Assembly: GCF_014779555.2 (NCBI RefSeq)
Contig: NZ_CP094357.1
Span: forward strand, 1,736,001-1,800,000
DNA: 64,000 nt
Reading direction: 5' to 3'
Source of the DNA: Lysobacter capsici
GTDB lineage: Bacteria > Pseudomonadota > Gammaproteobacteria > Xanthomonadales > Xanthomonadaceae
Both the position numbers and the translations under genes were made by a program. Of the stretch, positions 8,899 to 18,654 are shown piece by piece. The notes under the pieces were generated by a model. It was not told where the DNA came from. It saw only the letters and a list, made by a program, of their open reading frames with translations, and ran no database searches. Within the stretch, counting starts at the first letter, position 1, and each line of letters opens with the position of its first letter.

Positions 8899-10311
8899 TC
8901 AAGCCGCGGCTTGATCGCCGCCCAACTGAACCCGCCCGCGCAGCGAATTCGACAGCGCCTGCGTAATCAGCACATCCACGAACTGGCCGATCAAACGCGG
9001 CGGCGCCGGGAAATTCACCGAGCGCATGTTCTCGGTCTTGCCGGTGAGTTCGTTCGGGTCTTTGCGCGACGGGCCTTCGACCAGCACGCGCTGGACGCTG
9101 CCGACCATGCTCTGCGAGATGCGCAGCGAATTGGCGTTGATCGTCGCCTGCAGGCGCGACAGGCGCGCATGCTTTTCGGCATCGGTCACGTTGTCTTCCA
9201 GGTCTGCGGCCGGGGTGCCGGGGCGGCGCGAGTAGATGAAGGAGAACGACTGGTCGAACCCGACGTCCTCGATCAGCTTCATGGTCTTTTCGAAATCCGC
9301 GTCGGTCTCGCCGGGGAAACCGACGATGAAGTCCGAGGAGATCGAGATGTCCGGGCGCACCGCGCGCAGCTTGCGGATCTTCTGCTTGAATTCCAGCGCG
9401 GTGTAGCCGCGCTTCATCGCCGACAGGATGCGGTCGCTGCCGGCCTGGACCGGTAAGTGCAGGTAGTTCGCCAGTTGCGGCACGTCGCGGTAGGCCTCGA
9501 CCAGCGAATCGCTGAATTCCAGCGGATGCGAGGTGGTGAAGCGGATGCGGTCGATGCCGTCGATTTCGGCGATGGTGCGGATCAGCAGGCCCAGGTCGGC
9601 GATCTCGCCGTCTTCGCCGTACGGCCCGCGATAGGCATTGACGTTCTGGCCGAGCAGATTGACCTCGCGCACGCCTTGCGCGGCCAGTTGCGCGACTTCG
9701 ACCAGCACGTCCTCGAACGGACGGCTGACTTCCTCGCCGCGGGTGTAGGGCACCACGCAGAACGAGCAGTACTTGCTGCAGCCTTCCATGATCGAGACGA
9801 ACGCGCTCGGGCCTTCGGCGCGCGGCTCGGGCAGGCGGTCGAACTTTTCGATCTCGGGAAAGCTGATGTCGACCTGCGGCAGCCCGGTGTCGCGCTTGGC
9901 GCGGATCAGCTCGGGCAGGCGGTGCAGGGTCTGCGGGCCGAACACCAGGTCCACATACGGCGCGCGCTTGACGATCGCCGCGCCTTCCTGCGAAGCGACG
10001 CAGCCGCCGACGCCGATGATGACCTGGCGATCGCCCTGCTTGTGCTGCTTCCAGCGGCCGAGCTGGCTGAACACTTTTTCCTGGGCCTTCTCGCGGATCG
10101 AGCAGGTGTTGATCAGGATGACGTCGGCTTCGCTGGCGTCGGTGGTGAGCTCCAGGCCGTCGCTGGCGGCGAGCACGTCGGCCATCTTGGCCGAGTCGTA
10201 CTCGTTCATCTGGCAACCGTGGGTCTCGATGAAGAGTTTCTTGGCGCCCGGCACGGAAGGGCGGGCGGCGCCCGCGGCGGGCGCCGTGGGCAGGGGATGC
10301 AGGTCGGTCAT
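8899..10311 (-). CDS. miaB: tRNA-2-methylthio-N6-dimethylallyladenosine synthase
   Basis: This radical-SAM methylthiotransferase adds a methylthio group to i6A37 of tRNAs. The N-terminal UPF0004 domain begins [16 protein letters not shown], with cluster cysteines in GCQ, NTCSI and GVGGCV. The radical-SAM cluster is CSKYCSFC in the middle, and a C-terminal TRAM domain ends the protein. The length of 470 residues is normal. The start is MTDLHPL; longer frames upstream are not family-like. Confidence 0.96.
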   Translation of the reverse strand: MTDLHPLPTAPAAGAARPSVPGAKKLFIETHGCQMNEYDSAKMADVLAASDGLELTTDASEADVILINTCSIREKAQEKVFSQLGRWKQHKQGDRQVIIGVGGCVASQEGAAIVKRAPYVDLVFGPQTLHRLPELIRAKRDTGLPQVDISFPEIEKFDRLPEPRAEGPSAFVSIMEGCSKYCSFCVVPYTRGEEVSRPFEDVLVEVAQLAAQGVREVNLLGQNVNAYRGPYGEDGEIADLGLLIRTIAEIDGIDRIRFTTSHPLEFSDSLVEAYRDVPQLANYLHLPVQAGSDRILSAMKRGYTALEFKQKIRKLRAVRPDISISSDFIVGFPGETDADFEKTMKLIEDVGFDQSFSFIYSRRPGTPAADLEDNVTDAEKHARLSRLQATINANSLRISQSMVGSVQRVLVEGPSRKDPNELTGKTENMRSVNFPAPPRLIGQFVDVLITQALSNSLRGRVQLGGDQAAA

Positions 10312-10480
10312 GGCGGTCCGGGTCCGGGAAGGGCGGCGGTTAATCCGCGCCGGAGTGGCTGGGTGCAGCGGGGCGTCAGTGTATCTCCTAGCCGGCGCGG
10401 GTGGGTCCAGGACGCGCCGGCGGTCACGTTTTCGAATCAAGGGCTTGGCAGGCCCGGCCGGGCAGGGGACACTCCGCCGA

Positions 10481-11500
10481 ATGAGGGGGAGCTCGCTGCT
10501 GTTGGGACTGGTCTGCCTGTTGGCGTTCGCGCCGGCGGGGGCGGGCACCATTTGGCGTTGCGAGACCGCCGCCGGCGAGCGCAGCTACGTCAGCAAGAAG
10601 GTCAAGGGCGCGACCTGCACGGTCGCCAGCTCTTACAGCAGCGCCGCCAGCCGGCCGCGCAATCCGACCCCGGTGTCGTACGCGCCGCCGGCGCCGGCGA
10701 TGGGCGCGGTCACCGCCGGCGCGGGGACGGGTGGGGTGCCGGTGTCGGCGCACAACAACCCGCCGGCCACGTTCAACGGCGCGGCCGCGACCATGGCCGC
10801 GGCCGGGCTGCGGCCCGGCGCGATGGCCCCGGCGACCGCGGACGCCGCTTCCAATGCCGCCGCGATCGCCCCGGTCAGCGCACCAGTGCAGATCCCGAAG
10901 CCGCAGCAACCGCCAACCCGATTGGTCCAGGGCCAGGTGTATTCCTTTATCAAGGATGGCGTGCGCCATTACACCAGCAAGCGACCGCAGGGGCTGGCCA
11001 ACGCCAGCGCGGTGCGGACCATCCGCTACAGCTTCATTGAGACCTGCTTCGCCTGCGCCAGCCAGCCCGGGGTCAACTTCGGCACGCTGCGCCTGAACAC
11101 GGCGGCGTTCTCGGCCGAGATCGCCGCGGCCGCGCGCCAGCACGGGGTCGAGGAAGCGATCGTGCGCGCGATCATCCACGCCGAATCGGCCTACAACCCC
11201 AATGCGATGTCGCGGGTCGGCGCGCAGGGACTGATGCAGCTGATGCCGGCCACCGCGCGCCGGTTCGGGGTCGGCAACGCCTTCGACGCCAACCAGAACA
11301 TCCAGGGCGGGGTGCAGTACCTGGCCTGGCTGCTCAAGCGCTTCAACGGCGACCTGACCCTGGCCGCGGCCGGCTACAACGCCGGCGAGGGCGCGGTCGA
11401 CAAGTACCGCGGCGTGCCGCCGTACGCCGAGACCCAGCGCTATGTGCAGCGGGTGGCGGTGCTGGCGCAGCGCTATCGTTCGGCGGTGGTCGCGCGCTGA
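10481..11500 (+). CDS. lytic transglycosylase, SLT domain
   Basis: This is an exported peptidoglycan lyase of 339 residues. A signal peptide ([16 protein letters not shown]) is followed by a DUF4124-like N-terminal module ([16 protein letters not shown]), a Pro/Ala-rich linker, and a C-terminal SLT domain. The catalytic Glu is in [14 protein letters not shown], with [10 protein letters not shown] and [15 protein letters not shown], the standard family motifs. It is divergent from miaB and cleaves glycan strands in the periplasm. Confidence 0.92.
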   Translation: MRGSSLLLGLVCLLAFAPAGAGTIWRCETAAGERSYVSKKVKGATCTVASSYSSAASRPRNPTPVSYAPPAPAMGAVTAGAGTGGVPVSAHNNPPATFNGAAATMAAAGLRPGAMAPATADAASNAAAIAPVSAPVQIPKPQQPPTRLVQGQVYSFIKDGVRHYTSKRPQGLANASAVRTIRYSFIETCFACASQPGVNFGTLRLNTAAFSAEIAAAARQHGVEEAIVRAIIHAESAYNPNAMSRVGAQGLMQLMPATARRFGVGNAFDANQNIQGGVQYLAWLLKRFNGDLTLAAAGYNAGEGAVDKYRGVPPYAETQRYVQRVAVLAQRYRSAVVAR

Positions 11501-11917
11501 CCAGGGTTGCGGGGCGGCCGGCGCAGGCTGCCGAGCTCCGGGCGAGACGGTTCGCGATCGCGTGCAAGTCCGCCGTCGACGCCGAAATCCCGGCGACGCG
11601 GCCGATCGCGCACCGCGCGGCGGCGCGATGCCCACGCAACCCGTGCCGGGCGCGCCGCCGTTCGCCCGCCGCTGTTCCCCGCCCCTAGCCGATTAAGCGC
11701 GAATAAGCCGCCTTTTACCGGCTCGACGCCGGCCGCCGCCGCCGCCGCGCGCCACCGCGTCGTGGTTTTGCAATACCGCCGATTGTCGCGCCCTTAACGG
11801 TTCCGCTACACTTCCCCGTCTTTTGTGCCGCCAGCCTTTCGCCAGTGGTTAAGTAGTTCCCCATGGTGCCCGGTCGGTGCGGCGTAACTTCGAATTGCAG
11901 CTTTCGCGGAGTGCCGG
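11501..11917. other. 417-bp gap upstream of petA
   Basis: No convincing gene is seen. There is a GCC trinucleotide-rich stretch near 11731-11750 and a small hairpin CCGGC-TCGAC-GCCGG before it. The AT-richer part from about 11760 to 11880 probably holds the petABC promoter, but I could not pick a clear -35/-10 pair. Confidence 0.5.
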
Positions 11918-12538
11918 ATGGCCAACCAAGGGGTCCACGATCCTATTAACACGGGCCGACGTCGGTTCCTGACGGCGACCACGGCAGTGGTCGGTGCGGT
12001 CGGGGCCGGTTTTGCGGCGGTACCCTTCATCAAGTCCTGGAACCCCAGCGCGCGCGCCAAGCTCGCCGGTGCGCCGGTGACCGCGGACATCAGCGCCCTG
12101 GCCGAAGGCCAGCGCCTGGTCCTGGAATGGCGCGGTCAGCCGATCTGGATCGTCAAGCGCTCCGAGGCCATCCTCAAGGCGCTGCCGACCCTGGACAGGC
12201 ATCTGCGCGATCCGAAGTCCGAGAACCTGGATCAGCAGCCGGCCTACGTGCGCGCCGCCAATCCGGAACTGCGCTCGATCAAGCCCGGCATCTCGGTGCT
12301 GGTCGGCCTGTGCACCCACCTGGGCTGTTCGCCGGAAATGAAGGCCGAGATCCGGCCCGAAGCCTTCGACCCCGAGTGGAAGGGCGGCTACTTCTGCCCC
12401 TGCCACAAGTCGCGTTTCGACATGGCCGGCCGGGTGTTCCAGGGCGTGCCCGCGCCGATCAACCTGCTGGTGCCTCCGCACTACTACGCAGACGACAACA
12501 CCATCATCATCGGCGTTGATCCGAAGGGAGCGGCGTAA
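11918..12538 (+). CDS. petA: ubiquinol-cytochrome c reductase Rieske subunit
   Basis: This is the Rieske iron-sulfur protein of respiratory complex III, 206 residues. It has an N-terminal membrane anchor with a Tat-like RRRF motif (GRRRFLTATTAVVGAVG) and the 2Fe-2S binding boxes CTHLGC and CPCHKS. It takes electrons from ubiquinol at the periplasmic face and passes them to cytochrome c1. It is the first gene of petABC, four bases before petB. Confidence 0.97.
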   Translation: MANQGVHDPINTGRRRFLTATTAVVGAVGAGFAAVPFIKSWNPSARAKLAGAPVTADISALAEGQRLVLEWRGQPIWIVKRSEAILKALPTLDRHLRDPKSENLDQQPAYVRAANPELRSIKPGISVLVGLCTHLGCSPEMKAEIRPEAFDPEWKGGYFCPCHKSRFDMAGRVFQGVPAPINLLVPPHYYADDNTIIIGVDPKGAA

Positions 12539-12541
12539 GTC

Positions 12542-13801
12542 ATGTCCAACATCCTTACCCGAACCGCCAACAACGTCTTCGATTGGGTCACCGCTCGCGC
12601 GCCCGGCATGATGCCGGTCTATCGCAAGCACATGACCGAGTACTACGCGCCGAAGAACTTCAACGTCTGGTACTACTTCGGTTCGCTGGCGCTGCTGGTG
12701 CTGGTCAACCAGATCGTCACCGGCATCTTCCTGACGATGCACTTCAAGCCGTCCGCGGCCGATGCGTTCTCGTCGGTCGAATACATCATGCGCGACGTGG
12801 AGTGGGGCTGGCTGATCCGCTACATGCACTCCACCGGCGCATCGCTGTTCTTCATCGTCGTCTACCTGCACATGTTCCGCGGCCTGCTGTACGGCTCGTA
12901 CCAGAAGCCGCGCGAGCTGGTGTGGATCCTGGGCATGCTGATCTATCTGGTGCTGATGGCCGAAGCCTTCATGGGCTACGTGCTGCCGTGGGGCCAGATG
13001 TCGTTCTGGGGCGCGAAGGTCATCATCTCGCTGTTCGGCGCGATCCCGGTGATCGGCAACGGCCTGACCGAGTGGATCATGGGCGACTACCTGCCCGGCG
13101 ACGCCACCCTCAACCGCTTCTTCGCCCTGCACGTGATCGCGCTGCCGCTGGTGCTGTTGCTGCTGGTGGTGCTGCACCTGGGCGCGCTGCACGAAGTGGG
13201 TTCCAACAACCCCGACGGCGTCGACATCAAGAAGGGCCCGAAGGGCAACCGCTGGGACGCGAACAAGCCGCTCGACGGCATTCCGTTCCACCCGTACTAC
13301 ACGGTCAAGGACCTGGTCGGCGTCGGCTTCTTCCTGATCATCGCCGCGTTCATCATCTTCTTCGCCCCGGCGATGGGCGGCTGGTTCCTCGAGCACGACA
13401 ACTTCACCGAGGCCAACCGCCTGGTGACGCCCGAGCACATCAAGCCGGTGTGGTACTACACCCCGTACTACGCGATGTTGCGGGTGATCCCGCACAAGCT
13501 GTCGGGCGTGCTGGTCATGTTCGCGGCGATCGCGATCCTGTTCCTGGTGCCGTGGCTGGACCGCTGCAAGGTCAAGTCGGTGCGTTACCGCGGCTGGATC
13601 AGCAAGTTCATGCTGATGCTGCTGGCGGCGTGCTTCATCTGGCTGGGCAAGATCGGCGCCGGCCCGGGTACCGACCCGGTCGAGACCATCGTCGGCCGCG
13701 TGCTGACCTTCCTGTACTTCGCCTTCTTCATCACCATGCCGCTGTGGACCAAGCTCGACAAGACCAAGCCGGTGCCGGAACGGGTGACGATGCATGACTA
13801 A
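12542..13801 (+). CDS. petB: cytochrome b subunit of the bc1 complex
   Basis: This 419-residue integral membrane protein has eight or so helices. Haem-ligand histidines fall in RYMHSTGASLFFIVVYLHMF and in FFALHVIALPLVLLLLVVLH. The Qo-site motif PEHIKPVWYY corresponds to the PEWY loop, with Trp in place of Glu-Trp order (PVWYY). The last eight bases overlap the ATG assigned to petC. Confidence 0.97.
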   Translation: MSNILTRTANNVFDWVTARAPGMMPVYRKHMTEYYAPKNFNVWYYFGSLALLVLVNQIVTGIFLTMHFKPSAADAFSSVEYIMRDVEWGWLIRYMHSTGASLFFIVVYLHMFRGLLYGSYQKPRELVWILGMLIYLVLMAEAFMGYVLPWGQMSFWGAKVIISLFGAIPVIGNGLTEWIMGDYLPGDATLNRFFALHVIALPLVLLLLVVLHLGALHEVGSNNPDGVDIKKGPKGNRWDANKPLDGIPFHPYYTVKDLVGVGFFLIIAAFIIFFAPAMGGWFLEHDNFTEANRLVTPEHIKPVWYYTPYYAMLRVIPHKLSGVLVMFAAIAILFLVPWLDRCKVKSVRYRGWISKFMLMLLAACFIWLGKIGAGPGTDPVETIVGRVLTFLYFAFFITMPLWTKLDKTKPVPERVTMHD

Positions 13802-14621
13802 GTCCAGCACCCAGGTCCGTCTGCAAGAGTCCGCGGCGGTCGCCGCCGACTTTCCAAACAGCCAGCCTCTGCAGAAGAATCGCATCGTGAAGAAGCTCGC
13901 CACCTTCGTCGCCGGACTGCTCGTGTCGGCCACCGCCTTCGCTTCCGGCGGCGGCAACCTGATGCAGTCGGAGACCGACCTGAGCAACCGCGCCTCGCTG
14001 CAGCGCGGCGCGCAGCTGTACATGAACTACTGCTCGGGCTGCCACTCGCTCAAGTACCTGCGCTATTCGCGCATGGCCGAGGACCTGGGGCTGACCGAAG
14101 AAGAGGTGATGAACAACCTCAACTTCACCGGCGCCAAGTTCGGCGAGCAGGTTCAGGTCAACATGACCGCCGAGCACGCCAGCCAGTGGTTCGGCAAGAT
14201 GCCGCCGGACCTGAGCGTGATCGCGCGCGTGCGCGGCAGCGACTGGATCTACACCTACCTCAACGAGTTCTATCTCGACGAGACCCGTCCGCTGGGCTGG
14301 AACAACAAGCTGTTCCCGAACGCCTCGATGCCCAATCCGCTGTGGGAGCTGCAGGGCCTGCAGCACGCGGAATACGGCGAGCTCGACAAGGCCACGGGCG
14401 AACGCCCGGTCCATGCGCTCAAGGTGACCCAGCCCGGCAAGCTCGACGCCGAAGGCTTCAAGACGGCCACGCGCGACATCACCACATTCCTCGAGTACGC
14501 CGGCGAACCGGCCGCCCTGAAGCGCCAGAGTCTCGGCGTTTGGGTGATCCTGTTCCTGGCGTTGTTCACCTTCATCGCGTATCTGTTGAAGACCGAGTAC
14601 TGGCGCGACGTGGAGCACTGA
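13794..14621 (+). CDS. petC: cytochrome c1
   Basis: This is the c-type haem subunit of complex III. It has the CXXCH haem site YCSGCHSLKY, the axial ligand region PPDLSVIARVRG, and a C-terminal membrane anchor (LGVWVILFLALFTFIAYLL). ATG 13794 overlaps petB but gives a 31-residue leader before the signal peptide. GTG 13887 would start directly at KKLATFVAGLLVSATAFA and may be the true start. Confidence 0.94.
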   Translation: MTKSSTQVRLQESAAVAADFPNSQPLQKNRIVKKLATFVAGLLVSATAFASGGGNLMQSETDLSNRASLQRGAQLYMNYCSGCHSLKYLRYSRMAEDLGLTEEEVMNNLNFTGAKFGEQVQVNMTAEHASQWFGKMPPDLSVIARVRGSDWIYTYLNEFYLDETRPLGWNNKLFPNASMPNPLWELQGLQHAEYGELDKATGERPVHALKVTQPGKLDAEGFKTATRDITTFLEYAGEPAALKRQSLGVWVILFLALFTFIAYLLKTEYWRDVEH

Positions 14622-14633
14622 CGTCGTTCGACT

Positions 14634-14664
14634 GGAAAACCCACGCCACAAGCGTGGGTTTTCC
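14634..14664 (+). terminator. terminator after petABC
   Basis: A perfect 13-bp stem (GGAAAACCCACGC / GCGTGGGTTTTCC) with loop CACAA starts 12 bp after the petC stop. The T-run lies within the right arm. Confidence 0.8.
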
Positions 14665-14795
14665 GCTAGGGTGTCGGCTCCACCGAGTCGACAACCTTGG
14701 CAAAGTCCAATGCAGGCTCGAGGCCGTGATGACCTTCCACAGCGGGTGGGGGGCGTCTTGCGACTGGCGGATTCCGGTCGTTGGAGAGGTCGATG

Positions 14796-15431
14796 ATGGC
14801 GGCGAGCCCCCGTATGCGTAATGCACTGACTCTGTTTTCGTCCACCGATTGCGTGCTGTGTCATCGCGTCCGGCTGGTGCTGGCGGCCAAGGGCGTCACC
14901 TACGACCTGATCCCGGTCGACCCGCAGAACCCGCCCGAAGACCTGGTCGACCTCAATCCCTATCACTCGGTGCCGACCCTGGTCGAGCGCGATCTGGTGC
15001 TGTACGCGGCCAGCGTGGTCTGCGAATACCTGGACGAGCGCTACCCGCATCCGCCGCTGATGCCGGTCGATCCGCTGTCGCGCGCGCGTCTGCGCCTGGC
15101 GATGCTGCGGCTGGAACACGACTGGGTGCCGCAGGTGCAGGCCATCCAGATGGGCAACAAGGCCCAGGCCGAGGCCGCGCGCAAGCGGCTCAAGGAACTG
15201 CTGACCGCCTCGGTGCCGCTGTTCAAGGCCAGCAAGTTCTTCCTGAATCCGGAAATGAGCCTGGCCGACTGCGCCATGGCGCCGATCATCTGGCGCCTGC
15301 CGTCGCTGGACGTGCCGCTGCCGAAGGACGGCAAGGCGATCGAGGACTACGGCAACCGGATCTTCCGCAACCCCGGTTTCACCCGCAGCCTGACCGAGCA
15401 GGAGCGCAAGCTGCGCGATTTGCCGGGTTAA
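14796..15431 (+). CDS. sspA: stringent starvation protein A
   Basis: This 211-residue RNA-polymerase-associated protein of glutathione-transferase fold has an N-terminal thioredoxin-like domain (LTLFSSTDCVLCHRVRLVL, then NPYHSVPTLVERDLVLYAASVVCEYLDE) and an all-helical C-terminal domain. GGAGAGG at 14783-14789 supports ATG 14796 or the adjacent ATG 14793. It lies downstream of petABC and upstream of sspB. Confidence 0.94.
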   Translation: MAASPRMRNALTLFSSTDCVLCHRVRLVLAAKGVTYDLIPVDPQNPPEDLVDLNPYHSVPTLVERDLVLYAASVVCEYLDERYPHPPLMPVDPLSRARLRLAMLRLEHDWVPQVQAIQMGNKAQAEAARKRLKELLTASVPLFKASKFFLNPEMSLADCAMAPIIWRLPSLDVPLPKDGKAIEDYGNRIFRNPGFTRSLTEQERKLRDLPG

Positions 15432-15774
15432 GGCCGGGATTGGGGATTCGGGATTCGAGATTGGGGAAGCGAGAGGCGGGAAGCGGGTTCGTGGGGCGCA
15501 GATCGTCTGGGCTGAACTTCACCCGATGTCTTGCGTTCCGATCGCGCTGAAGCGTCGCCGTTCCCGGGCCCGAAAGCGTCTGAAATCCTTCCTGTAACCA
15601 TCACGAAGGATCGGCCGCGCGGGCAGGGCGGGCATGGCCTGGTTGCCGCCGGACTCGTCACCGCGTGCAGCCGGCTCGCGATCCGTCGCTGGCGGGCGTT
15701 CGTCGACGATGGCGGCGCCGCGTGAATGCGCTGCTGGCCGCCTGCCGGCCGGTGCTTTAGCTTAAAATGCGTAT
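15432..15774. other. gap sspA-sspB with GGGATTC repeats
   Basis: The first 35 bases carry degenerate GGGATTC/GGGATTG units (about 15436-15466), the same repeat family as at 23829-23877. The rest shows no supported gene. A promoter for sspB may lie near TTTAGCTTAAAATGCG, just before the start codon. Confidence 0.5.
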
Positions 15775-16272
15775 ATGACCGAAAGCAGCACGCCGATGAC
15801 CAGCCACCGCCCCTATCTGTTGCGGGCACTGTACGAATGGATCGCCGACAACGGCATGACCCCGCACCTGCTGGTCGACGCCACGCGCCCGGCGGTGCAG
15901 GTGCCGGCGCATGCGGTCAAGGACGGCAAGATCGTCCTCAACGTCGCCGCGCGCGCGGTCTCGCACCTGGAAATGGGCAACGACCTGATCCGCTTCAGCG
16001 CCCGCTTCGGCGGCGTCAGCCATGCGGTCTCGGTGCCGGTTGGCGCGGTGCTGGCGATCTATGCGCGCGAAACCGGGCAGGGCATGGCCTTGCCGGAAGA
16101 CAGCAGCCTGGAAGAGTCGGCGCTGGACGAAGGGCAGGACGAAGCCGAGGCGGGTTCGCCGCCGGTGCTGAGCGCGGTGCCGAACGATCCGGCGCCCGAG
16201 GGCGACGACGACGGCCCGCAGCCGCCTTCGCCTTCGCCGCGTCGCGGCGGGCATTTGCGGATCGTCAAGTAG
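15775..16272 (+). CDS. sspB: ClpXP specificity-enhancing factor SspB
   Basis: This 165-residue adaptor has the ssrA-tag-binding domain (SHRPYLLRALYEWIADNGMTPHL, LNVAARAVSHLEMGND, VPVGAVLAIYARE). A disordered acidic/Pro-rich linker follows, ending in the ClpX-binding tail RGGHLRIVK. It delivers ssrA-tagged peptides to ClpXP. The pairing with sspA is the usual one. Confidence 0.95.
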   Translation: MTESSTPMTSHRPYLLRALYEWIADNGMTPHLLVDATRPAVQVPAHAVKDGKIVLNVAARAVSHLEMGNDLIRFSARFGGVSHAVSVPVGAVLAIYARETGQGMALPEDSSLEESALDEGQDEAEAGSPPVLSAVPNDPAPEGDDDGPQPPSPSPRRGGHLRIVK

Positions 16273-16415
16273 GCCTCGCGATTTCCTTGTCTTTCTAGCG
16301 GTGAGCGAAGGAAGTGCGGAATCGGGAAGGCGGTCCCGTGCTGGTTCTGCGTAGGGGGAGTGGCGATGCGAACTGATTTGTTTCGCTCGATCGATACCAC
16401 GCGCCCTCACCCCGG

Positions 16416-16511
16416 CCCTCTCCCGCACGCGGGAGAGGGAGACGGAGAAAGATGGAGATACGAGGTAGGCGAGTCGCCGCCGCTTTCCCTTCTCCCGCTT
16501 GCGGGAGAAGG
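16416..16511. repeat. two CTCTCCCGC-type hairpin repeats
   Basis: Two self-complementary elements lie in the gap between sspB and the convergent DUF3301 gene. CCCTCTCCCGC / GCGGGAGAGGG spans 16416-16439 and CCTTCTCCCGC / GCGGGAGAAGG spans 16488-16511. They are interspersed REP-like elements, probably also acting as a bidirectional transcription barrier. Confidence 0.75.
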
Positions 16512-16543
16512 TGCCCGAAGGGCGGATGAGGGCAAGCGAGCGC

Positions 16544-16867
16544 CTAGTGCAACTGCGACGGCTCGCGCGCAATCGGCCCGCTGAACGCGATCAGCCGCTC
16601 CCCGCGCAGCACCAGCCGGCCGACATGCCGGTCTTCGCCGTCGATCGAATAGTCGAAGCGGAACGTGCGCTCGAACCCGAGCCAGCCGCTCTCGCGCCGG
16701 ATCACTTTCAGCCCGATCGCATGCACGCTCTGATCGAGCCACTGCACCCCGGCCGCGCGGCAGGCGTCGCGGCCGACCGCTTCGGCGCGCTCGGCGGCGG
16801 CGCGGCCCGCGCTCCAGAACGAGAACGCGGCGGCGCCGAATATCATCAGGAAGATCAGGCTGGGCAT
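16544..16867 (-). CDS. DUF3301 domain-containing protein
   Basis: This 107-residue small membrane-anchored protein has an N-terminal hydrophobic helix (MPSLIFLMIFGAAAFSFW), a conserved middle (ACRAAGVQWLDQSV) and a beta-rich C-terminus (GFERTFRFDYSIDGEDRHVG) matching DUF3301. The function is unknown. It lies downstream of nadC on the same strand. Confidence 0.8.
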   Translation of the reverse strand: MPSLIFLMIFGAAAFSFWSAGRAAAERAEAVGRDACRAAGVQWLDQSVHAIGLKVIRRESGWLGFERTFRFDYSIDGEDRHVGRLVLRGERLIAFSGPIAREPSQLH

Positions 16868-16908
16868 GGCGAATGTCTGGCGGCGGCGAGGGGCAAAGCC
16901 AAGGGGCT

Positions 16909-17787
16909 TCAGCCCGGCGGCGGACCGAGTTTCAACGAAAGATCGATCGCCCGCACATGTTTGGTCAGGCCGCCGATCGAAATGCAGTCGACCCCGTCCT
17001 GGGCGATGGCGCGCAGCCCGGCCAGATCCACGCCGCCGGAGACTTCCAGCGGAATGCGACCGTCGAACGGCGCGGCGCGCGCGATCCGCACCGCCTCGCG
17101 CCGAGTCGGCGCATCGAAATCGTCGATCAGGATGCGATCGCAGCCCTCGGTCAATGCTTCGCGCAGCTGATCCAGCGATTCGACTTCGACGATCAGCGGC
17201 AGCTGCGGATGCTTCGCGCGCGCGCCGCGGATCGCCGCGGTCAGCGAGCCGGCCGCGCGTACGTGGTTTTCCTTGAGCATCACCGCGTCATACAGACCGA
17301 TGCGATGGTTGACCCCGCCGCCGACCCGGACCGCGTACTTCTGCGCCAGGCGCAGGCCGGGCAGGGTCTTGCGGGTATCGAGAATGCGGGTGCCGGTGCC
17401 TTCGACGGCCGCGACATGCGCCGCGGTGGTCGTGGCGGTGCCCGACAGGGTCTGCAGGAAATTCAGCGAAGCGCGTTCGGCGCTGACCAGGGCGCGCGAG
17501 CGGCCCTGCAAGGTCGCCAGCACCGTGCCCTTGGCGACGCGGTCGCCTTCGGCGACCCGCCAGTCGATCTGAACGTTCGGATCGAGCGCGCGATGGCAGG
17601 CGTCGAACCACGGCCGCCCGCACACCACCGCGTCTTCCTTGCACAACAGGTAGGCGATGTCGGCCGAATCGGGCAGCAGGTCGGCGGTGACGTCGCCGCC
17701 GCCGAGGTCTTCGGCCAGCGCGTCGGCCACGTCGGCCTCGATTTCGGCCGAGGGCGGCGGGGTCAGGTCGCGGACGGGCGCGCTCAT
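16909..17787 (-). CDS. nadC: nicotinate-nucleotide diphosphorylase (carboxylating)
   Basis: Quinolinate phosphoribosyltransferase of NAD synthesis, 292 residues. Family motifs include AEDLGGGDVTADLLP near the N-terminus, SGTATTTAAHV, ILDTRKTLPGLRLAQKYAV with quinolinate and PRPP binding residues, and LEVSGGV near the C-terminus. Its ATG overlaps the stop of the upstream Trm112-like gene by four bases. Confidence 0.96.
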   Translation of the reverse strand: MSAPVRDLTPPPSAEIEADVADALAEDLGGGDVTADLLPDSADIAYLLCKEDAVVCGRPWFDACHRALDPNVQIDWRVAEGDRVAKGTVLATLQGRSRALVSAERASLNFLQTLSGTATTTAAHVAAVEGTGTRILDTRKTLPGLRLAQKYAVRVGGGVNHRIGLYDAVMLKENHVRAAGSLTAAIRGARAKHPQLPLIVEVESLDQLREALTEGCDRILIDDFDAPTRREAVRIARAAPFDGRIPLEVSGGVDLAGLRAIAQDGVDCISIGGLTKHVRAIDLSLKLGPPPG

Positions 17788-18053
17788 GCGCTCGGGAAGT
17801 CGCTGACTTGGGCGGTGGCGATGGCGTTTTCCGAATCCAGCAGCGGAATGCCGTCGTCGACGATGTAGACGATCTTGCGGTCGCGGGTGATCAACGCTTC
17901 GCGCAGCGCCTCGGATTGGGCCTCGCCGCCGCCGCGGACCAGGCCGCCGGCGGCGATCGCGGCGTTGAGCGCCTGCAGGCCGCGGCTTTCCAGCGGGAAC
18001 AGCGGTTGGCGGGTGGTGGGGCAGACGAGCAGGTCGAGCAGTTTGCGATCCAT
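17784..18053 (-). CDS. Trm112-like (YcaR-type) small protein
   Basis: This 89-residue protein starts [19 protein letters not shown], the typical CP motif of the Trm112/YcaR family. It ends with [14 protein letters not shown], matching the family consensus (Y-PI-GIPVML...EA). Members act as small activating partners or are uncharacterised. There is one cysteine only, so no zinc site is expected. It overlaps the nadC start and is co-transcribed. Confidence 0.85.
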   Translation of the reverse strand: MDRKLLDLLVCPTTRQPLFPLESRGLQALNAAIAAGGLVRGGGEAQSEALREALITRDRKIVYIVDDGIPLLDSENAIATAQVSDFPSA

Positions 18054-18117
18054 ACGGTGCGGTGCCGGTACGACGGGACAGGGCGTTAGAATACGTCTTT
18101 GCGCCAAGGCACGCCCC

Positions 18118-18654
18118 ATGTCCCCAGCCCAGTCTTCCGCTTCTTCGTCCGGTTCCTCGTCCAACGCGCCGCCGCTGGTCGGCATCGTCATGGGCTCGCG
18201 CTCGGACTGGGAAACCATGCAGCACGCCGCGGCCAAGCTCGAGGCGCTGGGCGTGCCGCACGAAGTCCGGGTGGTCTCGGCGCATCGCACCCCGGATGTG
18301 TTGTTCGAATATGCCGACACGGCGGCCGCGCGCGGCCTGCGCGCGATCATCGCCGGCGCCGGCGGCGCGGCGCATCTGCCGGGCATGCTCGCGGCCAAGA
18401 CCGCGGTGCCGGTGCTCGGCGTGCCGGTGCAGTCCAAGGCGCTCAACGGCATGGACTCGCTGCTGTCGATCGTGCAGATGCCGGCCGGCATCCCGGTCGC
18501 GACCTTCGCCATCGGCAATGCCGGCGCGGCCAACGCGGCGCTGTTCGCCGCGGCGCTGCTGGCCTGGGAACACCCCGCGATCGGCGCGGCGCTGAGCGCG
18601 TTCCGCGCGCGCCAGACCGACGATGTGCTCGCCCACGACGACCCGCGCCAATGA
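18118..18654 (+). CDS. purE: 5-(carboxyamino)imidazole ribonucleotide mutase
   Basis: This class I PurE of 178 residues carries [37 protein letters not shown] and [17 protein letters not shown]. It converts N5-CAIR to CAIR in purine synthesis. A Ser-rich N-terminal tail of about 15 residues precedes the domain. Its stop overlaps the purK start (ATGA). Confidence 0.97.
   Translation: MSPAQSSASSSGSSSNAPPLVGIVMGSRSDWETMQHAAAKLEALGVPHEVRVVSAHRTPDVLFEYADTAAARGLRAIIAGAGGAAHLPGMLAAKTAVPVLGVPVQSKALNGMDSLLSIVQMPAGIPVATFAIGNAGAANAALFAAALLAWEHPAIGAALSAFRARQTDDVLAHDDPRQ

Noticed and set aside
11849-14023. A 724-codon minus-strand frame opposite petAB
   Set aside because: His/Gln/Arg-rich shadow translation; the plus strand carries petA and petB with haem and Fe-S motifs.
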